Positions 16,882 through 25,800 of a DNA stretch of 55,852 bases are shown piece after piece; positions within the stretch are counted from its first letter, which is position 1; each line of letters opens with the position of its first letter. A program made the position numbers and the translations under genes. Source of the DNA: CAZJRB01 sp964547995. GTDB taxonomy: Bacteria > Planctomycetota > Planctomycetia > Pirellulales > Thermoguttaceae. Location of the stretch: the NCBI GenBank assembly GCA_964547995.1, contig CAZJRB010000039.1:1-55852 (forward strand), read 5' to 3'. The notes beneath the pieces are model-generated. The model searched no databases. It was not told the origin of the DNA and saw only the letters and a program-made list of their open reading frames with translations.

Positions 16882-18450
16882 GTGATTGACCATTTCTCCA
16901 ACAGGAAATCAACGATTCGTCGGTGGGGGCCGGCGTTTTGGATGGGGGTTTGCGCGGGTTGGATGGCTGTCTCGTGCAGCGCGCCGGCGGCAGGCCAGTC
17001 GGTCTGGGGCTTGAAACCGTACCGCATCTTGGTCTTGACGGCCTTTGCGCCGGAGCCGGAGTTCACGCCGCGCCTGCAAAATGATTTCATGACCGGTCTG
17101 ATCAATCGCACCGACGCGTCAATCGGGGCAGCCTGGCGGATGACTGTTGTACCCGCCCGGACCGAACCCGACGACGACGGCCAACAGAACGGCCAACAGA
17201 ACAACCAACAGAACGGCCAACCGGCCATTCCGCCGGAACTCGCACGTGAGATGCTCGCGGCGCTCGATTCAATCACGATCGAATCGCTTCCGAAGAAGCT
17301 GTACAAAAAGTTCGACAAAATCATCCTGATGACGGTGACCGGGGAACCGGACTCCAGCCGCGTAACGTTACGCGAGTTTGACACGCAAACCCAGCTTGGG
17401 TCCACGATCGTCTCGCAGCAGGCGTGGCAACTGGCCAAGCTTTGCGACGTTGCGTTCAACACCATTCTGGACGGCTTTGCCCCGCTGGCACTCATCGAGC
17501 AGGTGAAGGCCGGTCAGGTCAAGTTGTGGTTGAAGGCCTCGAGCTTGCCCCCGCGGGACCCTTCGGTACAACTGGTCGCGAAAGGGGGCGCCTTTCGGCC
17601 GGTCATTCGTTTCGAGCATCGTGACGGCAGGCCCAAGAACATCACGCCGATCCAGTGGAGCTATTTGACGGTCGAGAAGGTTTCGGGAGGGAAAGTCGAC
17701 TGCAAGTTGATAACGGGCTTGCGAAGCCCGTTGGCGGGCCGCCGCCGCGGGCGGGTGCGACAACTGGCTCTGGCCGTTGTCCCGCCGCACGAGCCGAGCA
17801 CCTTGATCCTTCAGACACGTGAGAAGCAGGTGCTCCCGGGCTACGATGTCTATGCGCGTCCCCCCGATTCGCCAACCACGACGCTCGTCGGCCGTAGCGA
17901 CTGGAAGGGGCGCGTCACGGTGCCGCCCGCAGCGAATCCGATTCGTGTATTGATGCTCAAGAACGGTGGTGCGCTGTTGGCCCGCTTGCCGATTGTGCCC
18001 GGCCTTCAACCGACCTTCGTCGCGGAGATCCCGGATGACGACGTGCGACTCGAGGTGGAAGGGATCATTACCGGGTTGCAGGAAGAGCTGGTCGATCTGG
18101 TTACCCAGCGCGAAATCCTCATGCAACGCATAAAAACCAAGCTCGAGAGGGTGGAACTCGCCGATGAAGAAGCTTCGAAGCCTCTTCTCGCCGAAGCCTC
18201 GGAGCTTCTTGATGAATTGGACCGCATTCCGAAAGCCGACGTTTTCTCCCGAAGACTGAGGACCGAAAAGGAAAAAATCGTTAAGAAACTGACCGACAAG
18301 CACACAACCAAAAAGGTGGAAGACCTCTTCGGTGATACGGAAAAGGCAGCCGTGCAGTTTCTCGGACGGAAAAAAATCGAGGCACTCTGGGACGCATACC
18401 GCCAGGCACGCAGCAATGCGGAGAAGGGAAAAGGGGAAGAGTCAAGTTGA
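16882..18450 (+). CDS. Exported protein of unknown function with C-terminal coiled coil
   Basis: Not recognised. The start is uncertain: GTG at 16882 gives a positively charged n-region (KSTIRRW) before the hydrophobic MGVCAGWMAVSCSAPAAG, while ATG at 16942 starts inside it. Upstream frame extension overlaps the previous gene and is not real. After the signal peptide come an alpha/beta stretch, a Gln/Asn repeat (GQQNGQQNNQQNGQ, from a 12-base tandem repeat near 17179-17226), beta-rich segments with a carboxypeptidase-like PPDSPTTTLVGRSDWKGRVT motif, and a long charged helical C-terminus (ELVDLVTQREILMQRIKTKL). It is the last gene of the ExbB/ExbD cluster, likely periplasmic or surface-facing. 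Confidence 0.65.
   Translation: MIDHFSNRKSTIRRWGPAFWMGVCAGWMAVSCSAPAAGQSVWGLKPYRILVLTAFAPEPEFTPRLQNDFMTGLINRTDASIGAAWRMTVVPARTEPDDDGQQNGQQNNQQNGQPAIPPELAREMLAALDSITIESLPKKLYKKFDKIILMTVTGEPDSSRVTLREFDTQTQLGSTIVSQQAWQLAKLCDVAFNTILDGFAPLALIEQVKAGQVKLWLKASSLPPRDPSVQLVAKGGAFRPVIRFEHRDGRPKNITPIQWSYLTVEKVSGGKVDCKLITGLRSPLAGRRRGRVRQLALAVVPPHEPSTLILQTREKQVLPGYDVYARPPDSPTTTLVGRSDWKGRVTVPPAANPIRVLMLKNGGALLARLPIVPGLQPTFVAEIPDDDVRLEVEGIITGLQEELVDLVTQREILMQRIKTKLERVELADEEASKPLLAEASELLDELDRIPKADVFSRRLRTEKEKIVKKLTDKHTTKKVEDLFGDTEKAAVQFLGRKKIEALWDAYRQARSNAEKGKGEESS
17712..17732. repeat. REP-like palindrome inside a coding frame
   Basis: AACGGGCTT-GCG-AAGCCCGTT, a 9-bp perfect stem, close to the GGGCTT/AAGCCC core of the family A copy at 68-133. 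It is read in frame as part of the exported protein. It could be a solitary REP arm captured by the gene or a chance palindrome. Confidence 0.4.
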
Positions 18451-18503
18451 AAAGACTGCGCAGCAGGCTGCGAGTTCAAGACCAAGGCAGGCAGAAAGTC
18501 GCG

Positions 18504-20093
18504 TCATAGAAGCGACTTCAGCATCAGCCAGATTACCATGACGGCGGTGACCAGCATCAGCGGAGCCAAAACCAGCAACAACGGCGGGAACATCGATGAT
18601 GCGGGATGTTCCGGTTGACCGCCCGGATGTAACTCAGGCATCGCCACTTCCAGGCTCGCACTATCGTCTTCACCTCCCTCCTCGACATCGTCGTCGGACC
18701 GCGGCAGCTTGGCAATCGTGTCGTGGGTGTAGACGTTGCTGGCCGAAAGGGAAGGCATTTCGCCCGAACTCGGCGGCATTGTCACCCGGGGAGCTACCGG
18801 TGGCGTGGCGAGGCGAGGCAGACCCGGCGACGACCGGGAAGCTATTGGCGGCCCGGCTGGTGGCGGCGTTGCCGAATGCGGCCCCGGCGGCGGCGAAGCG
18901 ACCGGCGGCATCGCCAAATGCGGTCCCGGGGGGGACGAAGCGACCGGTGGTGACGCCAAGGAGGGCGGCAACGCCTGTGGCGGAGAGGTCCCGATTGCGT
19001 TCGATCCCAACCGCAACGGTGACGGAGGGCTTTCGATGATCGACGGTGCAAGCAGTGAAAGGTCGGCCCACGGCAGCAATCGCTCCATCACCGCCGCCGC
19101 TGAAGGAATCCGCTGTGCCGGGTCCTTCGCCATCATGTCGGCCAACGCATCCACGAATTCATCGCTCAACCCATTGTTCAGCCGGCGAGGATCCAACGGT
19201 CGGAGCTTGCAGTGCGCCCGGGCTTTATCCGCCGTTGTCCCCCCCGGAAAAGGCACTTTACCCGTCACCGCGTAGTAAAGCGTGCAACCGAGCGAGTAGA
19301 CGTCCCAGGCGGGTGTCGGATCCCACGGCGATTCGACATGGTCCGGTGGGAGATAATCGGCCGTACCCACGATTTTTCCATAGCGAGGATCGCTCTCGGC
19401 ATCCCCGTCCACCGGTCCGGCCAGCCCCAGGTCCGAGAGCTTTGCCTCGCCGTTTGGCGAGACCAAAACATTTCCCGGTTTGACGTCGCGGTGGATCAGC
19501 CCGTTCTGATGGGCGTGGTCCAACCCCGCAGCCACCTGGTAAATGATGTTGGCTGCCCCCTGCATGTTCAAGAGGTTTCCACGGCGGACGAGTTTCCGCA
19601 GATCGCATCCGGGCACGTACTCGGTGACCAGATAGTGGACGTTTCCATCTTGGCCGTAGTCGAGTGCGCGAACCAGATTGCGGTGGTTCAGGCTGGCGAG
19701 CACCCGAATCTCGCGCATGAAGTTGCTCACGGCCTCGGGCGTGGATTTGCTCAGCGGCAGGACCTTGATGGCCACGACGCGTCCCATCACGCTGTGTTCG
19801 GCCTTGAATACCTGGCCCATGCCGCCCTGGCCGATGGAGTCGACAATCCAGTAGGGCCCCAGGTTGAACTTGGTCCGGCCGTCGAGCAACTGCTTCGACT
19901 GCCAGAGGTTGAGCCAGCCCAGCTCGACCAGGCGTCCGGCCAACTGTTCGTCAGTAGGGGGAGATTGGCCTTCCGACTCGTCGTCACCCTCCGACCACCG
20001 CCCGCCCGCCCGAGCGGCGTCGAGCTGTTGCTCGGTCAATAGACCGCTGGCCAAGGCATATCGTTCGAAATTGGATCGTTCGGGCTCGTTCAC
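18504..20093 (-). CDS. Pkn-type serine/threonine protein kinase, membrane-anchored
   Basis: 529 residues. The N-terminal ~70 residues are a helical region (YALASGLLTEQQLDAAR, LVELGWLNLWQSKQLLDG) like that at the start of the PQQ protein at 10553. The kinase domain (about 81-340) has the Gly-rich loop GQGGMGQVFKA, Lys110 in VVAIKV, HRDVKPGN (201-208), DLG in place of DFG (221-223) and YLPPD where APE is usual, all acceptable in active Hanks-type kinases. A Pro-rich repeated linker (PPVASPPPGPH and similar) follows, then a C-terminal membrane segment (PLLLVLAPLMLVTAVMVIWL). It faces convergently the cluster on the plus strand. Substrates unknown. Confidence 0.93.
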   Translation of the reverse strand: MNEPERSNFERYALASGLLTEQQLDAARAGGRWSEGDDESEGQSPPTDEQLAGRLVELGWLNLWQSKQLLDGRTKFNLGPYWIVDSIGQGGMGQVFKAEHSVMGRVVAIKVLPLSKSTPEAVSNFMREIRVLASLNHRNLVRALDYGQDGNVHYLVTEYVPGCDLRKLVRRGNLLNMQGAANIIYQVAAGLDHAHQNGLIHRDVKPGNVLVSPNGEAKLSDLGLAGPVDGDAESDPRYGKIVGTADYLPPDHVESPWDPTPAWDVYSLGCTLYYAVTGKVPFPGGTTADKARAHCKLRPLDPRRLNNGLSDEFVDALADMMAKDPAQRIPSAAAVMERLLPWADLSLLAPSIIESPPSPLRLGSNAIGTSPPQALPPSLASPPVASSPPGPHLAMPPVASPPPGPHSATPPPAGPPIASRSSPGLPRLATPPVAPRVTMPPSSGEMPSLSASNVYTHDTIAKLPRSDDDVEEGGEDDSASLEVAMPELHPGGQPEHPASSMFPPLLLVLAPLMLVTAVMVIWLMLKSLL

Positions 20094-20176
20094 AGGACCG
20101 TGAATTCCGGACTGAAGAGATAGACCCTCATTCTCCCCACATTAACCCGGCGCAGGACGGGCCGCAAGCGCAGGAT

Positions 20177-20857
20177 TCACCCATCCAAGTTAACAGATTG
20201 CCACCCCGCAGGCAAGGGGGCATCGAGCTGTAATGTTTCGCCCTTTGTGGGGTGGGCGATTACCAGCCGGCGAGCGTGTAGCGCGATGCCCGACGGCCAG
20301 CAGGACCGGCTCCCATATTTGCGGTCCCCTACGATTGCCCAGCCGCGGTGGGACATCTGAATGCGGATCTGGTGTTTCCGCCCTGTTTCCAGGATGACCT
20401 CCAGGAAAGAATTGCGTCCCATCACCTGCAATCGCTGGTAGGACAGCCGGGCCTCTTTGGCCCCCGCCGGTTCCCCCCCTGCGATGTGCATCCGGCGACG
20501 ACGTTTGTCCGGAGCGACATAATCTACACATTCGCCCGCTGCCGGCTTCACAATCCCCTCGACCAATGCCCAGTAGACCTTTTCAACTGCGTGCGTGCGG
20601 AATTGTTCGGTCATGCGCCGGGCGGCTTTCGAGGTTCGGGCAAGAAGTAATATGCCCGTCACCGGCGTGTCCAAACGGCTTACCACTCCCAGATAGACGT
20701 TCCCGGGCTTGCGATATTTCTTTTTGATATGTTCTTTGGCAATCGACAAAAGCGTAGGGGTTCCCTTCGGCGCGCCCATCGTCGGAATGCCTGCCGGTTT
20801 GTTTACCGCCAACAGGTGGTTGTCTTCGTAAAGAACGTCGAGGGATGCGAGATTCAT
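20177..20857 (-). CDS. RluA-family pseudouridine synthase
   Basis: 226 residues. Converts uridine to pseudouridine in rRNA or tRNA. Seen: VLYEDNHLLAVNKPAGIPT at the start, the catalytic region VVSRLDTPVTGILLLARTS (Asp in RLD; the usual HRLD has Ser for His), and GRKHQIRIQMSHRGWAIVGD. It has no S4 domain, so it belongs to the short RluA-type group. Specificity cannot be given. Divergent from maf with a 96-base gap. Confidence 0.93.
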   Translation of the reverse strand: MNLASLDVLYEDNHLLAVNKPAGIPTMGAPKGTPTLLSIAKEHIKKKYRKPGNVYLGVVSRLDTPVTGILLLARTSKAARRMTEQFRTHAVEKVYWALVEGIVKPAAGECVDYVAPDKRRRRMHIAGGEPAGAKEARLSYQRLQVMGRNSFLEVILETGRKHQIRIQMSHRGWAIVGDRKYGSRSCWPSGIALHARRLVIAHPTKGETLQLDAPLPAGWQSVNLDG

Positions 20858-20953
20858 ACCGCACTTCTACAAGAGGGTATCAAGGGGAGCGCCGAAGCCG
20901 TATACTGTCGGGAGCTGCAATCCATCGTACCAGATGGTCCGGTTTTCGACGAC

Positions 20954-21538
20954 ATGCCCGAACAGCCGCAAAGATTGATTCTTGCCAGCCGGTCGCCGCG
21001 CCGCCGGGAACTCCTTGCATCGGCGGGCTACGCGTTCGAGGTTGTCCCGCCGCACGACACGGCCGAGAGCGGAGAGCATTTCCAAGAGACGCCGGCCGAG
21101 CTGGTGGCGCGGCTCGCCCGTCAAAAAGCCGCCGACGTTGCCCAACGAATCGACAAGGGATTGATCCTGGCCTGCGACACGGTCGTCGAGTGCGACGGCC
21201 GGATCCTTGGCAAACCGAACGCCGAAGCCCATGCCAGGACGATTCTCCAGTTGCTCAGCGGACGCGAACACCGGGTCTTCAGCGGGTTGTGCCTCTGGAA
21301 AGTCCCCGGCGGCCAGCCCAACATCCGTACCGCGGTGACCTCGCTGTGCATGGACCGCCTCGACCCCGGACAACTCGACGAGTACTTGGCAAGCGGCGCC
21401 TGGCGGGGGAAAGCCGGTGCGTTCGGATACCAGGACCGTCTCGGCTGGGTCCACATCGTCGAAGGCAGCGAGTCAAATGTGGTAGGACTACCGATGGAAC
21501 TCCTGGCCGAAATGCTCAGCCGCGATCCACCTCATTGA
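20954..21538 (+). CDS. maf: Maf-family nucleoside triphosphate pyrophosphatase
   Basis: 194 residues from the ATG at 20954 (MPEQPQRLILASRSPRRREL). The SxSPRRxELL start, the ACDTVVECDGRILGKP segment and the later GKAGAFGYQ are all present as in Maf/YhdE/YceF proteins, which hydrolyse non-canonical or canonical dNTP/NTPs to monophosphates in the cytoplasm. Subfamily not assigned. Length is normal. Confidence 0.94.
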   Translation: MPEQPQRLILASRSPRRRELLASAGYAFEVVPPHDTAESGEHFQETPAELVARLARQKAADVAQRIDKGLILACDTVVECDGRILGKPNAEAHARTILQLLSGREHRVFSGLCLWKVPGGQPNIRTAVTSLCMDRLDPGQLDEYLASGAWRGKAGAFGYQDRLGWVHIVEGSESNVVGLPMELLAEMLSRDPPH

Positions 21539-21570
21539 TAAAGACCTTAGACCTTCAAACATCCTGCAAG

Positions 21571-21636
21571 AAAGCCGCTCGCCGATACTCCATCCATGCA
21601 AGGCACAACGGGTGGAACCATCGACGAGCGGCTTTC
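21571..21636. terminator. Possible terminator between maf and the HU-like gene
   Basis: A perfect 12-bp inverted repeat (GAAAGCCGCTCG at 21571-21582, CGAGCGGCTTTC at 21625-21636) with a 42-base loop lies just past the 3' ends of both convergent genes. The long loop is unusual for an intrinsic terminator. Confidence 0.4.
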
Positions 21637-21666
21637 GACGAATGTCCTGCCAAGCGCCGCTACTGT

Positions 21667-21990
21667 TTACTGCACCATGTCTTTCAGGTTCTTCAAGGGG
21701 CGAACCTTGACCTTCACAGAGGCCGGTTTGGCGGGCCTCTCCTGGATCTCGCCCGTAAACGGGTTTCTCCAGTTCTTCTCGGCCGGCCTGGCTGGGACCT
21801 TCTTCTTCTCGATCTTCACCAACCCGGGGATGCTGAACACGCCAGGTCCGCGGGGGCCGAGACTCTTCTTGATCTCGTTTGTCAAGGCTTCCAAGACGGC
21901 GCCCACTTCCTTCTTGCTCAACTCCGTTTTTTCGGCGATGTTGTTGAGAATTTCCGTCTTGGTTGGGGTCTTCTTCGGTTTCACTGTCAT
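21667..21990 (-). CDS. HU/IHF-family DNA-binding protein
   Basis: 107 residues, longer than the usual 90. Helical N-terminus (TKTEILNNIAEKTELSKKEV) preceded by a basic tail (MTVKPKKTPTK), then the beta-arm region with NPFTGEIQERPAKPASVKVK, matching the HU signature RNPxTGE and the Pro at the arm tip. It binds and bends DNA and shapes the nucleoid. A good ribosome-binding site (GGAGGG) lies 8-9 bases before the ATG on the minus strand. Confidence 0.93.
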   Translation of the reverse strand: MTVKPKKTPTKTEILNNIAEKTELSKKEVGAVLEALTNEIKKSLGPRGPGVFSIPGLVKIEKKKVPARPAEKNWRNPFTGEIQERPAKPASVKVKVRPLKNLKDMVQ

Positions 21991-22238
21991 GATTCCTACC
22001 CTCCATGCGAGGTTTATGTTGGGGTAACAAACTGCGCGTCCGTTAAGTAGACCCGATGATTAAAGTCTGTTTTCCGAAAATTGCAAGACGAAAACGCCCT
22101 AAAACCCGGGAAAAAGCCCAAAAAAGGGCGTCTGGAAGGGTTTTTCCCCCGGATTTCGTGCGTTCCGGACGATTTCGGCCCTCCAGGTGCCGTATTTTGA
22201 GCGAGAACTGCAAAAAAATGGGGGCGGAAAGCCCATCT

Positions 22239-22264
22239 GGTGGGAGCAAAGCCGGGCTCCCACC
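22239..22264 (+). terminator. Hairpin followed by T-rich tract
   Basis: GGTGGGAGC (22239-22247) and GCTCCCACC (22256-22264), 8-base loop, followed by GTCTATTTT. It resembles an intrinsic terminator on the plus strand although no plus-strand gene precedes it, which hints at a short transcript in this gap. Confidence 0.4.
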
Positions 22265-22274
22265 GTCTATTTTA

Positions 22275-22456
22275 AGGGTGCGGGCTCGTTTCTACGTTCC
22301 CCACTTTGTCTAAAGGCCTCAGTTTGGCGTTTTTCGTTAATTTTGCTGGTTTTGCGAGCACTGTCTCCCAACAAACACGAATCGATTTAGTGTCTCAACG
22401 GCAGTGGCGAGTCAAAAAGCCTTGTTTTTCGGTACGTAGAAACGAGTCTGCACCCT
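22275..22456. repeat. 23-bp inverted repeat with 136-base spacer
   Basis: The segment 22275-22297 and the reverse complement of 22434-22456 match at 21 of 23 positions (core ACGTAGAAACGAG). The direct motif CTATTTTAAGG also occurs next to each arm. This arrangement resembles the ends of a small non-autonomous element, or paired operators. Confidence 0.6.
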
Positions 22457-22879
22457 ATTTTAAGGTAGAGAGTGGGGAGAACTGCTCGAAAGCGTGCATG
22501 GTGGAACCGACGCGAATGGGCACTTTTCGGGCGAAATGCGTCTGCGGGTTGCTTTTCCAGGCAAAAAATGCCCGGTCGCTACGGAGTCCGTGAGACGATC
22601 CCCCTATAATAGCTACAACCGGCCGTTCCCATTCCCGTTTCTTGCCAAGGCACTCTAAATCGTCTAAGATATTAAGTAGCAAAAGGTTACGTATTTTCCA
22701 CCGTGGCAGGATGACGCGATACGCGACGGTGGAGGTCGTGGTGTGCGCCTAGCCGGCAAGGGCCCGCCAATACGCGCGAACTTCTTGCTGCCTGGAACCG
22801 ACTAAGGATAGGCTGAACAGGCCGGCCGCCGTCGGGCACAGGTTGTTGGGTTACGCATCTGGAACGAGAGGCACATACC

Positions 22880-25800
22880 ATGGACGTTCCTTGGAGATGG
22901 AATTTCTCGACCTGGCCGCGGCCACTACATAACACGCCGGGTGTGTGCCCGCCATTCGCGTGGAAATCTCCAAACGGTGTGCTGGCGATATTGAGCCTCA
23001 TGGTGGCCGTATCCGTATCCCTGCGACCGGAGGTGTTGTCGGCGCAAGTCTCGATAGGCGGCACCGATAACGTTTTCCTTATGCCCGACCGAAGGGTCCT
23101 TGGTCAAATGATCAAGGCTCGTGCGCTGCTCGAGCAGGAGCGATACGGGGAGGCCGTTGCCAAACTGGGCCGCCTTCTGAAAGACCGGGAGGACGGGGGG
23201 CCGGTAGAGGACTACTTCTTTCAGCCCGATAAGCTGCGGACGCCGGAGATCCACCGGAGCCTGAAACGCGAAGCGCAGCGTCTGATCGGCGAGATGCCGC
23301 CGGAGGGGCTTCAGCAGTACGAGATGCAATTCGGCAGCGAAGCCCGACGAATCCTGAACGAGGCGGTGGCGTTGGGGAACCGGGCCGGCCTGGCAAGGGT
23401 CGCCCGATGTTACTTCCACACCAGGGCGGGCAGGGAAGCGACCCTGCTGCTGGGACTTTACCATCTCGACCATGCGGAACCCCTGGCCGGAGCGCTCACC
23501 CTGCAACGGTTGCGGAAAACCATGGACGACACTCGACCGTTCGAGCCTGCTTTGTCGTTGGCGCTGGCCACCTGCTGGCTCCGGGTTGGTATGCGCGACG
23601 AGGCCGCGGGCGCCCTGGTGGCGTTGTACAAGCAACATCCGGAAATGGTCGTCGAGCTTGGCGGCGCACGGGTAATGCACCCCGATCGGCGGGCCGAAAG
23701 GCTGGAGTGGCTTGCGGAGATAGTGGGCACGCAGGCCGTGCTCGAACGAAAGGCACTGGACTCCTGGAGCATGTTCCGCGGAAATGCGGCAAGGAACGCG
23801 CCTAGCGCCGGCAGTACCCCGCTGCTGAATCTCTGCTGGAAAGTCCTTCTCGCCAACGACCCTAACGTCGAGGGCCTCTTGAAGCAACGTCGCCAGCACT
23901 ACCAGAAGCAGGGTCACGTGATCCTGCCGGGGCTGCACCCGTTGGCCGTAGATGACTTCGTTCTGATGCGCACGTGCCGCAACCTTCTGGCGGTCGATTT
24001 TGCCACCGGCAAGCGGCTTTGGGAGGTTCCGGTTGACGATCCGATCGAGAAAGTGCTGGGCGGCAGCGAGGCAGGAGTGTTGCTGCGGCAATCACCCCAT
24101 TTGGCGGAGGAATTGGCGCGTCGCGTGTGGCAGGATGTCACCTACGGCACGCTCAGCAGCGACGGCCGGCTGGTGTTCAGCATCGAAGATTTGCCCCTGC
24201 AAGTATCGCCGCCGTCACGGACGGTGATCATCAATAATCGCCGGGTGAACGCGCCCGGCAACAGGCAGTACAACCGTCTCGCGGCACGCGAAATCTGGAC
24301 GGGAAAACTGAAGTGGGACCTCGGTGGTGCAGACGATCAATTTGCGTTGCGTCAGGCGAAGACGTTCTTCCTGGGGCCACCGCTTCCGTTGATGGGCCGG
24401 CTTTACGTGCTGGGAGAAACCGAGGGTGAGATCCGGTTGATGGTGCTCGATCCCGAAAGAAAAGGCGAGCTGGTTTGGGAGCAGAAACTGGCCACCACTG
24501 AGCAGACGATTCAGAGGGACCCGGTGCGCCGGCTGGCCGGCGTTTCGCCCTCCTACGCCGACGGGATTCTGGTCTGTCCAACCTCGGTCGGAGCAGCGGT
24601 TGCCGTGGATATGGCCTCCCGGTCGCTGGTCTGGGGATATCGGTATCCGCGGCGCAATGACTATTCCTACGGGTCGCACCCCTTCGGCATGCCGTTCAAC
24701 CCCCGTGCCATACGTTGGCCTCGCCAAGGTTGGGCCGACGGCTGTGCGGTGATCGCCGACGGCCGCGTGTTGCTGACTCCCGTGGAATCGGACGAATTGC
24801 ACTGTGTCGATCTTCGAACCGGCGAGTTGCTCTGGAAACAACCTCGCGGGGACAACCTCTATCTTGCCCACGTCTACAAAGACAACGCCGTGCTGGTCGG
24901 CCGGCGGGAAGTCCGGGCGTTCAGCCTGTCGGAGACCATCGAGGTAGAGGAGATCGCCGAGTCGGATGAATCGGCTGCCGCGAGAAACGCTGCTCTTGGC
25001 AGGGATCCTTTTGCCGTGCCTGCCGCCGTCCCGGCGAAGAAAGACGAAGCCGCCGGGAACCAACCCGGCAAGAAGGTCATCCGCCCGAAACCGGCATGGG
25101 ACGGTCGCGCAATCGAATTCCCCGAGGGCGCGGTTCCCAGCGGGCGGGGATTCTTCGGAAACGGGCACTATTTCGTGCCCCTGAGCACGGCGGAGGTCGT
25201 TGCACTCGATTTGGAAACCGGACGGATCGTTCACCGATCGAAATCGCGTGCCGGCATCGTGCCGGGTAATTTGGTCTGCTACAAGGGCCGGGTGATCTCG
25301 CAGGGATACGAGAATGTGGAGATCTTCTATCAATTGGAGTCGGCGCGCCGGGAGGTGACTTCGGGGTTGGCGGCCGATCCCGACAGCCCAAAAGTCCTGC
25401 GGCTTAGCGGCGAGATTCTCCTGGACGAGGGAAAACACTCGGAAGCAATCGCCTGTTTCCGCAAGGCTTATGAAGCAGGCAAGAAGGCCCAAAGCGACGA
25501 CATGCCGCGGAGCCGCGACTTGCTGCGAGATGCGTTGCTAGACGGTCTACGCGCGGATTTCGCCGCTCATCGCAACCGTGGTAAGGAAATCGAAGACTTG
25601 CTCGACAGCGCGGAGCAACGAGCCCAATATCTGCGGCTGACGGCCATGGGGCTGAAACAGGCGGGAGAGTGGCAGGCGGCGCTCGATCGCTACCTCGAGC
25701 TGGTTGACCTGGATCCCGATAAGCTCCCCATCGAAACGCTCAGCAAATCGCGCATGGTCCGCCGCGACCGCTGGATTCAGGCGGAGCTGGCGTCGTTGCG

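Larger units (their letters stand above)
21991..22879. other. 889-bp structured intergenic region
   Basis: No credible gene. The stretch 22060-22620 is visibly more AT-rich than its surroundings, with A- and T-runs and many self-complementary segments: ACGCCCT/AGGGCGT (22094-22131) interleaved with GGGAAAAA/TTTTTCCC (22108-22148), the hairpin at 22239-22264 and the inverted pair at 22275/22434. A TATAAT at 22605-22610 lacks a good -35. It may hold promoters for the divergent HU-like and PQQ genes, a non-coding RNA, or a decayed element. Confidence 0.5.
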
